This document shows positions 9,340 to 18,299 of a stretch of 35,824 bases of DNA, piece after piece. The stretch lies in assembly GCA_004211975.1 (NCBI GenBank), contig RXIK01000116.1:1-35824 (forward strand), read 5' to 3'. How positions within the stretch are numbered: the first letter of the stretch is position 1; each line of letters begins with the position of its first letter. This stretch comes from Methanosarcinales archaeon (GTDB lineage: Archaea; Halobacteriota; Methanosarcinia; Methanosarcinales; Methanogasteraceae). The position numbers and the translations under genes are program-made. A model generated the notes under the pieces. It searched no databases, had not been told where the DNA came from, and saw nothing but the letters and a program-made list of their open reading frames with translations.

Positions 9340-10743
9340 CTACAAATCAAAATAAAGATTGGACACATAATCAGATACATTGCCAAATGTGTCCCAGTCG
9401 ATTAAATCATCTTCTTCGAATATATCTTTTACAGTGTTACCATCAAAAAGATATGCTGCTACGTTGTCCGAGTCAATGAAACATGAATCATTCTTCAACT
9501 TGAACTTAGCCTCTAATTTTTCCTTGCCGCTCTTTTTAAGTTCATAAGCCTTGGTCAAGTTTGAAATATGGTCAACTAAATAAGGGCTGTGTGTGGTAGT
9601 AATTACATTCAAACCGGAATTTGCCATCATAGCTAAAAATTCCATAATTTCTATTTGAGCTTCAGGATGTAAATTCATCTCAGGTTCGTCTATTATTACT
9701 AAATCCCTTTCCTCTGCCACATATCTAAGGTAAAGCACTAAAGGGATTAAGTCCTTTATACCCGAAGACACTGGCGGGATGTCAAAGACGGTAGCATCGT
9801 CTTTAAGCTTAAATAAAATTTCAATAGCGTTGTCTGGCTTTTCAATAGTTTCAATCCCGCCGTAAAGAATGTCATTCTCTAAAATTTCTGATAACTCTAT
9901 ATATCGCCTAATTTTGGGGTCTTTTTCCGCCAATTGTTGTCGTCGACTTTGGTTTTTGAAATCGCATGCAGTCAAGATGGTACGTATTAAATCAGCTACT
10001 GGCATAGACATAATCAGTTCGTTTTCATTCTTATTTGATGCAATCTCTGTTGGTATTGTCTCCTTGCCCGTGCGACCGCGAATTGCAGGCAAAAATTGTA
10101 TTATGCCGGTCCTTTCGGCTGGGAAAAAATAAGTACCTTTATAATATGCCTGGTGAATTCGCATAAATACAAAAGAGGCTATTATTTCTTTAGTGATATA
10201 TCTTGGCAGTTCCTGTATTTCTTTATTTGATCTGGTAAATATGTATATATTAGGGTCTTCCTTTTGAATATACAATTCTAAAAGTGCCACACCATCTTCA
10301 TTTTCACTCACTTTTCTTCTAAGAGACGGTATATTTTGGGATGGTGCATATTTTTCGTTGTTCAATTCTACAGCCATAACCAAATTTTCAAATGAAATTG
10401 TTTGACTCCCTAATAGTCTTGGCATATACTTTGGTAGAAGACGGGCAACATTGGATATGTATTCGCCCCCAAATTCTTCAATGAAATTTTTCGTGTCGAT
10501 TTTTGCGGTCCCATTAACTAAGAGACTTTCAATGGCATCTTCGATAACCTCATAACGTTCGCTTAGTTTCTCCCTTGAATATGCAGTGTAGTAATGCTCC
10601 CACATTTGTGGAGTAAACAGACATGCGATCAAAGTGGCAGTCCAAGTTTTACCAGTACCATTTGGACCTACAAATACTGTTAAAGGCTTTGTTTCAATTT
10701 CGCACTTCTCAATCGGTCCAAAATTTTCAATTTTAATCAACAT
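9340..10743 (-). CDS. AAA/OLD-like (AAA15/AAA21-type) ABC-class ATPase
   Basis: Walker A GPNGTGKT, SSGIKDLIPLVLYL signature, Walker B DLVIIDEPEMNLHPEAQ, H-loop TTTHSPYLVDHIS. Confidence 0.9.
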   Translation of the reverse strand: MLIKIENFGPIEKCEIETKPLTVFVGPNGTGKTWTATLIACLFTPQMWEHYYTAYSREKLSERYEVIEDAIESLLVNGTAKIDTKNFIEEFGGEYISNVARLLPKYMPRLLGSQTISFENLVMAVELNNEKYAPSQNIPSLRRKVSENEDGVALLELYIQKEDPNIYIFTRSNKEIQELPRYITKEIIASFVFMRIHQAYYKGTYFFPAERTGIIQFLPAIRGRTGKETIPTEIASNKNENELIMSMPVADLIRTILTACDFKNQSRRQQLAEKDPKIRRYIELSEILENDILYGGIETIEKPDNAIEILFKLKDDATVFDIPPVSSGIKDLIPLVLYLRYVAEERDLVIIDEPEMNLHPEAQIEIMEFLAMMANSGLNVITTTHSPYLVDHISNLTKAYELKKSGKEKLEAKFKLKNDSCFIDSDNVAAYLFDGNTVKDIFEEDDLIDWDTFGNVSDYVSNLYFDL

Positions 10744-11048
10744 TTACAAAACCCACATTTTCTTGTATAATTTGTCGTTTCACAGTTCTTGCATATAATA
10801 TATTCTCTTTGTTCGTGTTATGTTTGTTGAAATGTGGCAAAAAAGTAGTTCCTCCTAAAACTCATGCACCATTTTGGTGCCCCGGACGTTGAGCGTTAGC
10901 GGAGCCCGGGGTTTGGTGACTTCAGTAAACTGTTTGTTCGGGAGTCCTTTATTTGTGTGGTTACCTATAGTTGGAAGGAGTCGGTGCAACCAGAGAACAC
11001 TGTGAAATGTGTTTTTTCCCGGGTGTTTGTGTTTGTGTGGGGGTTTGT

Positions 11049-11213
11049 TTAGTCCTGTAGGCTGTATGAGAACCCGCATTCGGGGCAGAAGTACATGAAG
11101 ATCTTGGTTCCCTTCTTGCTTTTTTTGATGGTGGTCTCCATCCATGTGCCGCAGACGGTGCATTTGTGGTCATGAAGCGTGCGGTTTCTTTGTTGGTTTA
11201 CACCTTCAGTCAC
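11049..11213 (-). CDS. small zinc-ribbon protein (54 aa, GTG start)
   Basis: TEGVNQQRNRTLHDHKCTVCGTWMETTIKKSKKGTKIFMYFCPECGFSYSLQD with two CxxC pairs; GTG overlaps TGA of the upstream gene. Confidence 0.65.
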   Translation of the reverse strand: MTEGVNQQRNRTLHDHKCTVCGTWMETTIKKSKKGTKIFMYFCPECGFSYSLQD

Positions 11214-12280
11214 GGTTTCGCACCTCGAACTGATGATAGTCCTTTGATCAGCCCGAAACACCCGGTCAGCATCATATCGCCGTAGGGCGCGGCAAAAGTA
11301 ACCTTGTGTCTGCTTTGCTTTGCCAGGTGTCGGTTTGGTCCGGTGACGATGATCTGCGGCATCTTGGGGGGTGTGTTTTTGATGTGGCATCCGTGCCCGC
11401 CGCTCTCGAACACTTCTTCGAATGTCAGCGTTCCTGCTGCGAGTTTTTCTATGTATGTGTCGAGCGTCTTGATGGTTATCTGCCGTGTATGGTGCTCAAA
11501 TACGCCGGTGATGCGGTTATCTATCAGTATGGCGCAGAGCGTGTGCCCGTTTCCGATGTTCAGCACGATCATTGGTTGACCGGGGTCTTTTGCGGCACTT
11601 GCTGCTCCGAATACTGCCGCAGGTCCGGTGTCCATCATAATCACATCATCGCAAACATGCGACAACGACCGCGCGACTGAGGTCATGCGCGTAAGATAGG
11701 GGGGGATTGTTTCCGGAGTGTATGCGAACGATCGCAGACTGCCGCCGCGGTCTATCACTTCCTTTAAGTGCTCGAACCTGAATATGCGGTTGCTGCCCAT
11801 GCTTTCGCCATGGTCTTGCACGGCAACTGCGAACGTGCCCGGCATATCCACGCCGAACAGTCCGAGCATCTGTTCTATTGCGGGCAGATCAATATCTCCT
11901 GTTTTGATGCGGACTGCATCAGCAGGGGAATCTTTGTTCTGTGGCATGATGGTTACACCAAGACTGCGTACACGATTAAGATCATCATAGATCGTTTTTG
12001 CAGCAGTTTCCGTTGAATAGACCTGCAACCCATCTTTTAGATGTTGTTTTATGGCGCGGACGCAGGCGCCGCCGCCCATCACACCTCCGGTCATAAAGAT
12101 GTCCTTGCCCAGGTGCGTGGCATCTCCGATCTGTTTTGCCACGATCGTGGTTTGTGATGGTAGGACCATTTTGAAACACTGCTCGATCTGCTTTTCGCTA
12201 TCGTATATCAGGATATCCTGTGTTCCAGCGCCCACGTCGATCGCAACAGCTGATGTATCAATCGAACTTGATGTCATCAT
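11210..12280 (-). CDS. DUF1786-like ASKHA-fold protein
   Basis: AIDVGAGTQDILIYD phosphate-1-like motif, VLNIGNGHTLCAIL, GGVMGGG; length 356 aa. Confidence 0.75.
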   Translation of the reverse strand: MMTSSSIDTSAVAIDVGAGTQDILIYDSEKQIEQCFKMVLPSQTTIVAKQIGDATHLGKDIFMTGGVMGGGACVRAIKQHLKDGLQVYSTETAAKTIYDDLNRVRSLGVTIMPQNKDSPADAVRIKTGDIDLPAIEQMLGLFGVDMPGTFAVAVQDHGESMGSNRIFRFEHLKEVIDRGGSLRSFAYTPETIPPYLTRMTSVARSLSHVCDDVIMMDTGPAAVFGAASAAKDPGQPMIVLNIGNGHTLCAILIDNRITGVFEHHTRQITIKTLDTYIEKLAAGTLTFEEVFESGGHGCHIKNTPPKMPQIIVTGPNRHLAKQSRHKVTFAAPYGDMMLTGCFGLIKGLSSVRGAKP

Positions 12281-13220
12281 GTTCCATTAGCACCTGAAGT
12301 TCCTTTAAGCTCATGCGCCCGGTTGACTTGAATTTCTCCAGTGCGATTTCGTGTTGATCGGTGTCGATTCCCGCACTTGACCTCTCCTTTGGCATCCCTT
12401 TCATTGCATCAATATGTAGGGATAAGTCGTCGCGTAGACGCTCAACTGTTACCTTGTTCGCATCGATTGACTTGCTGAGTGGCTTGACAATGCGGTATTT
12501 CTCTTTTAATTGTGTGTGATACAGGTTTGCTTCCTTGCGAATGGCGTCCAGATTCTTGTATGTGCTGAGTAACTCCTCGTGATGTGTTTGTGACTCATCC
12601 GCAAGAATCTGGATCTCTTGATGGGCATTATCGCCAGTCTTGCGCATCTCCCGAATCTCCTTGTAGATTGGAATGAGTTCGCTATGAACTGCATCAGCTT
12701 CTCTGCTAACGACCAGTCGCTCACCAAGTTGTTTCAGCCGTTCCATAGAGTCTATCTCGTGGTTTAACGGGATATCCGCTTGAATAAAGACATACAGCTC
12801 GTTTGCATAAGCTTTTTCGAGACTTGAAGTCTGCATTTTCGCGATTGAATTGAGCTTATCGCGTTTGGCTTTCAGTTGATCCAGTCGACTTCGCTGCTGG
12901 CTTATCTGCACTTGTACTCCGCTTCGGGGTTTTTTCAGGTCGGCGATTTTCTGGTTGATGGCGTCTCTGGCCTTTCTACATGCTGATGCTTTGGTCGCGT
13001 ATTCTTTGACTTTTGCATTGAGTTCATCGCGTTTATTTCGTAGTTCATCAATCGATCCGCGATGCAATTTAATTTCTTCGATTGATTTCCGTATATCCTT
13101 GTTTAAACGGTCTACCTGTTGCCTGAGACTGTTGACATGACTTTTTAATTCCTTTTCAGTCATATCCGACGCATTTTTTGGTGGATTTGAATCGTCAGTC
13201 ATTTTGTTCGCCTCCTGCAT
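12258..13220 (-). CDS. long coiled-coil protein (archaeal COG1340-like)
   Basis: Nearly continuous K/E/R/L heptad-rich sequence; overlaps the start of the ASKHA gene. Confidence 0.75.
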   Translation of the reverse strand: MQEANKMTDDSNPPKNASDMTEKELKSHVNSLRQQVDRLNKDIRKSIEEIKLHRGSIDELRNKRDELNAKVKEYATKASACRKARDAINQKIADLKKPRSGVQVQISQQRSRLDQLKAKRDKLNSIAKMQTSSLEKAYANELYVFIQADIPLNHEIDSMERLKQLGERLVVSREADAVHSELIPIYKEIREMRKTGDNAHQEIQILADESQTHHEELLSTYKNLDAIRKEANLYHTQLKEKYRIVKPLSKSIDANKVTVERLRDDLSLHIDAMKGMPKERSSAGIDTDQHEIALEKFKSTGRMSLKELQVLMEHDDIKFD

Positions 13221-14010
13221 CCTGTGCGGTCATTGCATTTAGCGTGCCCTCCCAATAATCAACCGCGGCAACGTGACTACTGATACGGTTCTTCAGCCAG
13301 ATGTGCCGCCCACGCACCTCTTTCAGTTGCTCTGCATACTCTACAAATGACTCATGGTGCCCCTGGGACTGGTCTGCGACAGAAACAATCTCGTTGTGGC
13401 ACTTATCTGCATCTTCTATCATGTTTTCGATCTCTGCAGATATGTGTTTGACCGTTCCATCGCTGGTGTTGTCGCTGTCGTCAGACCGGATCTCGTGTAT
13501 CTCATCTATTCGTTTGGAGAGTTTTTTGATCTTTTCAACGATCTCGCGCTCCTTCCGGATACCCATGACCGTTGTCTGAAGTTTCCAGTCAAGTGTCTCG
13601 ATGTCTTTCTGCAGACGTGCCATCTCCTGTTCATGCTTCCGTGCGCTCTGGCTGGCATTGATCAGATCAAACATCTCGATCCTGCGTTGTTTTGCCTGGT
13701 GATACAGCATTTGCCGATTATCCTTTAATTCAGCAACATGCTCGTTGATCTTGTCCCGCTCGCCCCGCTCATCCCCTGACTGTCCCTTCAGTTCGGACAC
13801 CTTTGGATCAAGAACCTCGAACTCGCCCCGGTATGCATCAAGCATCCGCTTATGTTTTGCGATGACTGCATTAACAAGTGCCAGCTCATCCCATGTGTTG
13901 ATGCTTTTGCTTGAAATTCTTGCATCGGATGGCTGTTCGGTGGTTTTGTCGTCATTGTTCGGTTCTTTGGGTTCTTCTGGTTTACCGGGTTCTTCTGGTA
14001 TGTCAATCAC
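13195..14010 (-). CDS. second coiled-coil protein with Pro/Glu-rich N-terminus
   Basis: Heptad-rich; similar architecture to 12258-13220; overlaps it by 26 bp. Confidence 0.7.
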   Translation of the reverse strand: MIDIPEEPGKPEEPKEPNNDDKTTEQPSDARISSKSINTWDELALVNAVIAKHKRMLDAYRGEFEVLDPKVSELKGQSGDERGERDKINEHVAELKDNRQMLYHQAKQRRIEMFDLINASQSARKHEQEMARLQKDIETLDWKLQTTVMGIRKEREIVEKIKKLSKRIDEIHEIRSDDSDNTSDGTVKHISAEIENMIEDADKCHNEIVSVADQSQGHHESFVEYAEQLKEVRGRHIWLKNRISSHVAAVDYWEGTLNAMTAQDAGGEQND

Positions 14011-14029
14011 GTCCTGTCACTCATACTCG

Positions 14030-14332
14030 TTAGCGAGCGTCACTGTCCACCATCATCTGGGCATGTGGCACACCGTCAATTATGAGCATATTGTCTTCTG
14101 TTATGAAACCGCCCTCGAGTGCATGTTTGATAGCTCGCCTGCCAATGAGATTGGCGCTCGTTGCACGTGACATACTATTCATGACTTCGGCGGGGGTCGA
14201 TATCTCGCCTTTGTAGAAAAATTCAGATATTTCAAGGGTTAATGCACCATCGCTGAGGGTTTGTCCGATTAACTCACGGTCGCATATAGCAACCAGCAGA
14301 GTTTCACCGAATGTATGTGTCTTAATGTACAT
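14030..14332 (-). CDS. DUF424-like archaeal protein
   Basis: MYIKTHTFGETLLVAICDRELIGQTL...EISEFFYKGE...ANLIGRRAIKHALEGGFI; start moved to MYIK. Confidence 0.7.
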   Translation of the reverse strand: MYIKTHTFGETLLVAICDRELIGQTLSDGALTLEISEFFYKGEISTPAEVMNSMSRATSANLIGRRAIKHALEGGFITEDNMLIIDGVPHAQMMVDSDAR

Positions 14333-14754
14333 GAGTCCCACCGATATCATCGATCAAACACCAATCACAGGAGATCTATCACTTATTTTTTAGGTTTTCA
14401 CGTTATGGTATATATAACTATGGCGCCTCGGCACGAGAATATACTTTGGCTAACCGCAGGTTTAGCTAACCACCAGATTACGCAGATTTCCACAAGAAGT
14501 AGGGGGAGGGATATGCTATGCAAGCACACCACAAACATTTTGTGTGCACTACCATTTTTCCCCGTCAGTCTCATGGTTTTTCCGCCTTAGCTAAGGCACA
14601 TGCAACTACCAGCATGCCGCCCCCGTAGATGGGGGCGGGCGAGTCTCTCCTGGGTATATGGGGCAACCTCCTGAAACCCAAAACTCAGCGCATACCTGGA
14701 AGTCTCATGGAAAGTTCTTTTTTGCGGTGTTGTGGTTGCTTTACAGGACCGTTC

Positions 14755-14922
14755 CTACATTGCCTCAACACCAGGGAACATCATGAATTCCATGATACAT
14801 TGCATGCAATCCCCGGGGCAAGCTCTGGGATTACCCATTTTGCGTTTGCAATACATCTTAGAAACGTCCCGAGAACGTGATTTCATCTCGTTCAAGGGAC
14901 TTACTGGTTCATTTAGAGCCAT
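14755..14922 (-). CDS. Cys-rich 55-aa ORF directly after CBS gene (TAATG overlap); possibly its displaced C-terminal tail
   Basis: MALNEPVSPLNEMKSRSRDVSKMYCKRKMGNPRACPGDCMQCIMEFMMFPGVEAM*, C-x10-C-x3-C-x2-C; read by hand, below the ORF-track length cut-off. Confidence 0.5.
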   Translation of the reverse strand: MALNEPVSPLNEMKSRSRDVSKMYCKRKMGNPRACPGDCMQCIMEFMMFPGVEAM

Positions 14923-15395
14923 TATTTCATCATCGAATATTGGTATAACGCCTGGGGACTTGCTGCCGCATACATATCTGCAATTGGTATAACGCCTGCG
15001 AACTTACCACCTGCCAGAACTATCAGACCGGGTATGTCGCTTCCCACCTCTATCTGAAATCTTGTGTATTTCAGTATGGCATCCATTACGTCATCCTCTG
15101 CCGATATTGTCATGAAGTTGGTAGAAACAGCCTCCTTGCTCTTCACCTTGCTGGAATCCAGCCCCTTTGCTACCACTTCTTCCAGTATCTTCCGGTAGGT
15201 TATGATCCCAACCACTTTCTTGCTTTCATCCACTACCATTACATCCAGTGCCCTGTGCTGCACCATTTCTTTTGCAGCCTCTGAAACAGGGTCCTCTGCA
15301 TCCACGCTTACATATTTACCAAAGAATCCAAGGTCTTTAACTTTCATTTGTCCACCTCCTATTTGATCACTCAAGCTTCTGTGTAATCTCCACAA
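14922..15395 (-). CDS. CBS-domain protein (tandem CBS)
   Basis: Two CBS repeats: VSEAAKEMVQHRALDVMVVDESKKVVGIITYRKIL and DDVMDAILKYTRFQIEVGSDIPGLIVLAGGKFAGVIPIADM. Confidence 0.8.
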   Translation of the reverse strand: MWRLHRSLSDQIGGGQMKVKDLGFFGKYVSVDAEDPVSEAAKEMVQHRALDVMVVDESKKVVGIITYRKILEEVVAKGLDSSKVKSKEAVSTNFMTISAEDDVMDAILKYTRFQIEVGSDIPGLIVLAGGKFAGVIPIADMYAAASPQALYQYSMMK

Positions 15396-16143
15396 TAGCT
15401 TTTGCGAACGGATGATCCGGTTGTTCCATTATGAATGCGCCGGAGGGTTTCTCAAGTATTCCATCGAAGTTCAACACCTCACAGTAGCAAGGTATCAGTC
15501 CTATTACGTTTAACTTGAACTTGTCCTCCAGCCACTTCCCGACTTTGCGACCCTCGTCGGTAGCAACAACCGCAGGTGCAACCTTGTTCACCAGTATGCT
15601 TACATTCTTTCCAAGGAGTTCATATATGCCACTAACGAGATTGCTTATGCCGTCGAGATCGGACTTGTATGTTGTGGTTACAACTACCACATCTTCCGAC
15701 ACTACGATTGCATTTACCGCGGAATAATGTACGCCAGGACTTGTGTCGAGGACGATGTAGTCCACACCATTGCTAAGCAGATATTCTTTTGCTTTTGTAA
15801 GCCTCTGGAAGGCAGTTAGATGCCATTCCTTCCCTTTCTCCATCATTTCACGCGCAGCGGTCACATCAGGATTTGCAAAGCCAATGAGCATTTTACCCCC
15901 AAGACCGAGTTTGTCACTGAAGTCCACGAGCGCGGAATCAAGTTCACACCGTCCTTCCAGATAGTCGTTTATCCAGTGGTCAGGTTCGTAGTCAAACATC
16001 GTGTTCAAGCTCGGCGCCCTGAAATCCATGTCAATCAGACATGTGGTTTTTCCACTCTGCGAGAGACGTGTCGCAACGTTTGTTGCAACAGATGTCTTTC
16101 CAGTTCCACCCCTGTAGGAATGTATTGTTATTACTTTTCCCAT
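15367..16143 (-). CDS. MinD/ParA-like SIMIBI ATPase next to CO dehydrogenase
   Basis: HSYRGGTGKTSVATNVATRL deviant Walker A, VDYIVLDTSPGVHYSAVNAI, VNKVAP; contains PCYC. Confidence 0.85.
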   Translation of the reverse strand: MGKVITIHSYRGGTGKTSVATNVATRLSQSGKTTCLIDMDFRAPSLNTMFDYEPDHWINDYLEGRCELDSALVDFSDKLGLGGKMLIGFANPDVTAAREMMEKGKEWHLTAFQRLTKAKEYLLSNGVDYIVLDTSPGVHYSAVNAIVVSEDVVVVTTTYKSDLDGISNLVSGIYELLGKNVSILVNKVAPAVVATDEGRKVGKWLEDKFKLNVIGLIPCYCEVLNFDGILEKPSGAFIMEQPDHPFAKAIVEITQKLE

Positions 16144-16230
16144 GTTATAGCCTCTGTATCTTTATTTATGCGTTCTCTTTGTAGTCTGAATATTCAAGTT
16201 CTTACATTGAACTTCTTGCCAAACAAACTA

Positions 16231-18162
16231 TCAATCCGCAGGTTGTGACGTTGTCACGGCGATTGTTTCCGGGTCAACAGCTGGCAGCCCCAGAGCATTG
16301 CGTTTGTTCTCGATGTGCCGTCGTATGAGCACGGCTGCCATTGCAGGGTCCGGCTCCACGGCAAACGTTGCCCCGATCACGTCCTCCGCACCTTCGGTCA
16401 GCAGTTTTGTCACGTTAGCGCTACCAAGCACCGGTGGGGCAACACCCAGCACTGTGAAGACGCCTGACGAGACAAAGTAGGTGCCAATAGAGACTGCTTT
16501 TTCGCTCATCCATTCGGGAGCTGCGCCTGCTGCCGGAAGTTGACTGATGTCGACCCCCAGTGCGTTTGCAATAGCTGCGAGTGCGGTCAGGATTCGGCTG
16601 TTGTCTACGCAGGATCCCATGTGCAGTACTGGCGGGATTCCCAGTGCCTCACAGACGCCTTTAAGCCCGTCGCCCGCTTGTTCAGCTGCTTCAGGCAACA
16701 GAAGTCCTGCTGTGGCACAGGCGATAGCGTTACAACCGGTGGTTACTACCAGGACATCGTGCTTGATCAGTTCTCGCACAAGGGTGACATGCCCGTAGCC
16801 GTGGCGCACCTTGGGGTTGTTACATCCCACAACACCGGTGATGCCACGGATCGCGCCGCTCTTCACAGCACCAAGCAGTGGGTCAAGGCTTCCGCCCAGA
16901 GCCTTCAGAATCGCCTCCACACTGAAGCCAATCATGCATTCAGAGGTCTCTTCAGGGATGTTTACCATCTCAAGATTTCTGGATGGGTAGTTTTCCACCG
17001 CGGTTCTGACGATTTCCTTAGCGATCTCATAGGCTTGCTCCTCACAAAACTCGATGTGTGTTGCACCCGGGAACTTTGCTTTTGGTGATGTGGAGATGAT
17101 CTTTGTGTGGTAGCATTCAGCCAGTTTTGGCAGGGCTGGCATGATACATTGCACATCGACGACCATTGCTTCCACAGCTCCGGTGATGATGGCTAATTCC
17201 TGCTGGAGGAAGTCGCCTGCGATTGGGATTCCGTGACGCATGAGTAGTTCATTGCCGCTGCAGCAAAGACCCACCACATTGATGCCTTCCGCGCCCTGCT
17301 TCTTTGCAAGTTCGATTAGCTCGGGGTCTTCTGCTGCTTCAACGATCATCTCAGACAGGGTGGGCTCATGCCCATGGGCAATGATGTTCACCTGATCCGC
17401 CTCAAGTACGCCCAGGTTGGATACGCCCCGGACAGGCTCGGGAGTTCCGAAGAGAACATCAGTGAGTTCGGTTGCGATCATGGAGCCACCCCAACCATCG
17501 GCAATAGACGTCCTGAGCCCATGCAGGATCAGGTTGACATAGTCGTTATCTACGCCGATGTGTGTGCGATGCATCGACTCCACGATCTCACGGTCAACAC
17601 CGCGCGGATCAACGCCAAGTTTCTGCCACAGTTCGACGCGCTTCTCAGGTGCTCGGCGAGTGGAACGTATCGGACCTTCCTGGTTGCCAAACTCCGCATA
17701 AGTGGCATGCGACAGATCAAGGGCGATCTCTTCTTTGGATCTGCCCTCTACTTCTATGTCGTACTCTCTTGCGAGTGCCTCCAGTTTCGCCTCGTCCTTG
17801 ATTGCATAACCGCCGCTTTTTCCTTGTGCGGTGAGAAGCAGGGTGTGGACAACGTCGCGTCCGTGGTCAGAGTGTGCTGCAGCGCCTGCTGCGATCATGC
17901 GCAGCAGATTTCTGGCAACGATGGTGTCAGCCGTAGCACCACATACACCCTTCTTGGGACCGTTTTTCTCGAATACTTCAATGTAACAGGGTCCCATCGT
18001 GCAGTTCTGACAGCAGACACCCAGTTCACCGTAGCCGCACATGGGTTGTTGAACTGCCAGTCGTTTCCAGGCGGTCTCACGCCCCTGTTTCGCCGCGATC
18101 CGCAGCATAGACTGAGTCGCCGGATCAATCGAACGCTTTGTAGCACGATCTTGTGTAACCAT
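16231..18162 (-). CDS. cooS: anaerobic carbon-monoxide dehydrogenase catalytic subunit, CooS type
   Basis: CGYGELGVCCQNCTMGPC cluster motif, GHEPTLSE, GLCCSGNELLMRHG, DVQCIMPAL, GVVGCNNPK, TGCNAIACA, MGSCVDNSR; start placed at MVTQDRATKRSIDP. Confidence 0.95.
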   Translation of the reverse strand: MVTQDRATKRSIDPATQSMLRIAAKQGRETAWKRLAVQQPMCGYGELGVCCQNCTMGPCYIEVFEKNGPKKGVCGATADTIVARNLLRMIAAGAAAHSDHGRDVVHTLLLTAQGKSGGYAIKDEAKLEALAREYDIEVEGRSKEEIALDLSHATYAEFGNQEGPIRSTRRAPEKRVELWQKLGVDPRGVDREIVESMHRTHIGVDNDYVNLILHGLRTSIADGWGGSMIATELTDVLFGTPEPVRGVSNLGVLEADQVNIIAHGHEPTLSEMIVEAAEDPELIELAKKQGAEGINVVGLCCSGNELLMRHGIPIAGDFLQQELAIITGAVEAMVVDVQCIMPALPKLAECYHTKIISTSPKAKFPGATHIEFCEEQAYEIAKEIVRTAVENYPSRNLEMVNIPEETSECMIGFSVEAILKALGGSLDPLLGAVKSGAIRGITGVVGCNNPKVRHGYGHVTLVRELIKHDVLVVTTGCNAIACATAGLLLPEAAEQAGDGLKGVCEALGIPPVLHMGSCVDNSRILTALAAIANALGVDISQLPAAGAAPEWMSEKAVSIGTYFVSSGVFTVLGVAPPVLGSANVTKLLTEGAEDVIGATFAVEPDPAMAAVLIRRHIENKRNALGLPAVDPETIAVTTSQPAD

Positions 18163-18199
18163 TTTTAGCACTCCCACTATTTAGATGGTAAATCCAATG

Positions 18200-18230
18200 T
18201 ACCCACCACTGAGAATTTACCCACCACTGA
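18200..18230. promoter_or_regulatory. 13-bp direct repeat (18-bp period) upstream of the CODH gene, candidate operator
   Basis: tacccaccactga at 18200-18212 and 18218-18230; TATA-like TTTTATGC on minus strand at 18251-18258. Confidence 0.4.
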
Positions 18231-18299
18231 ATGTAGTGTTAGACGCTATAGCATAAAAGACCACCCTTTCCAAACCCTGTCAGGTTCTTGTTGCAAAGT

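Noticed and set aside
17368-18168. 266-aa plus-strand ORF
   Set aside because: Antisense to cooS, whose metal-ligand motifs are complete
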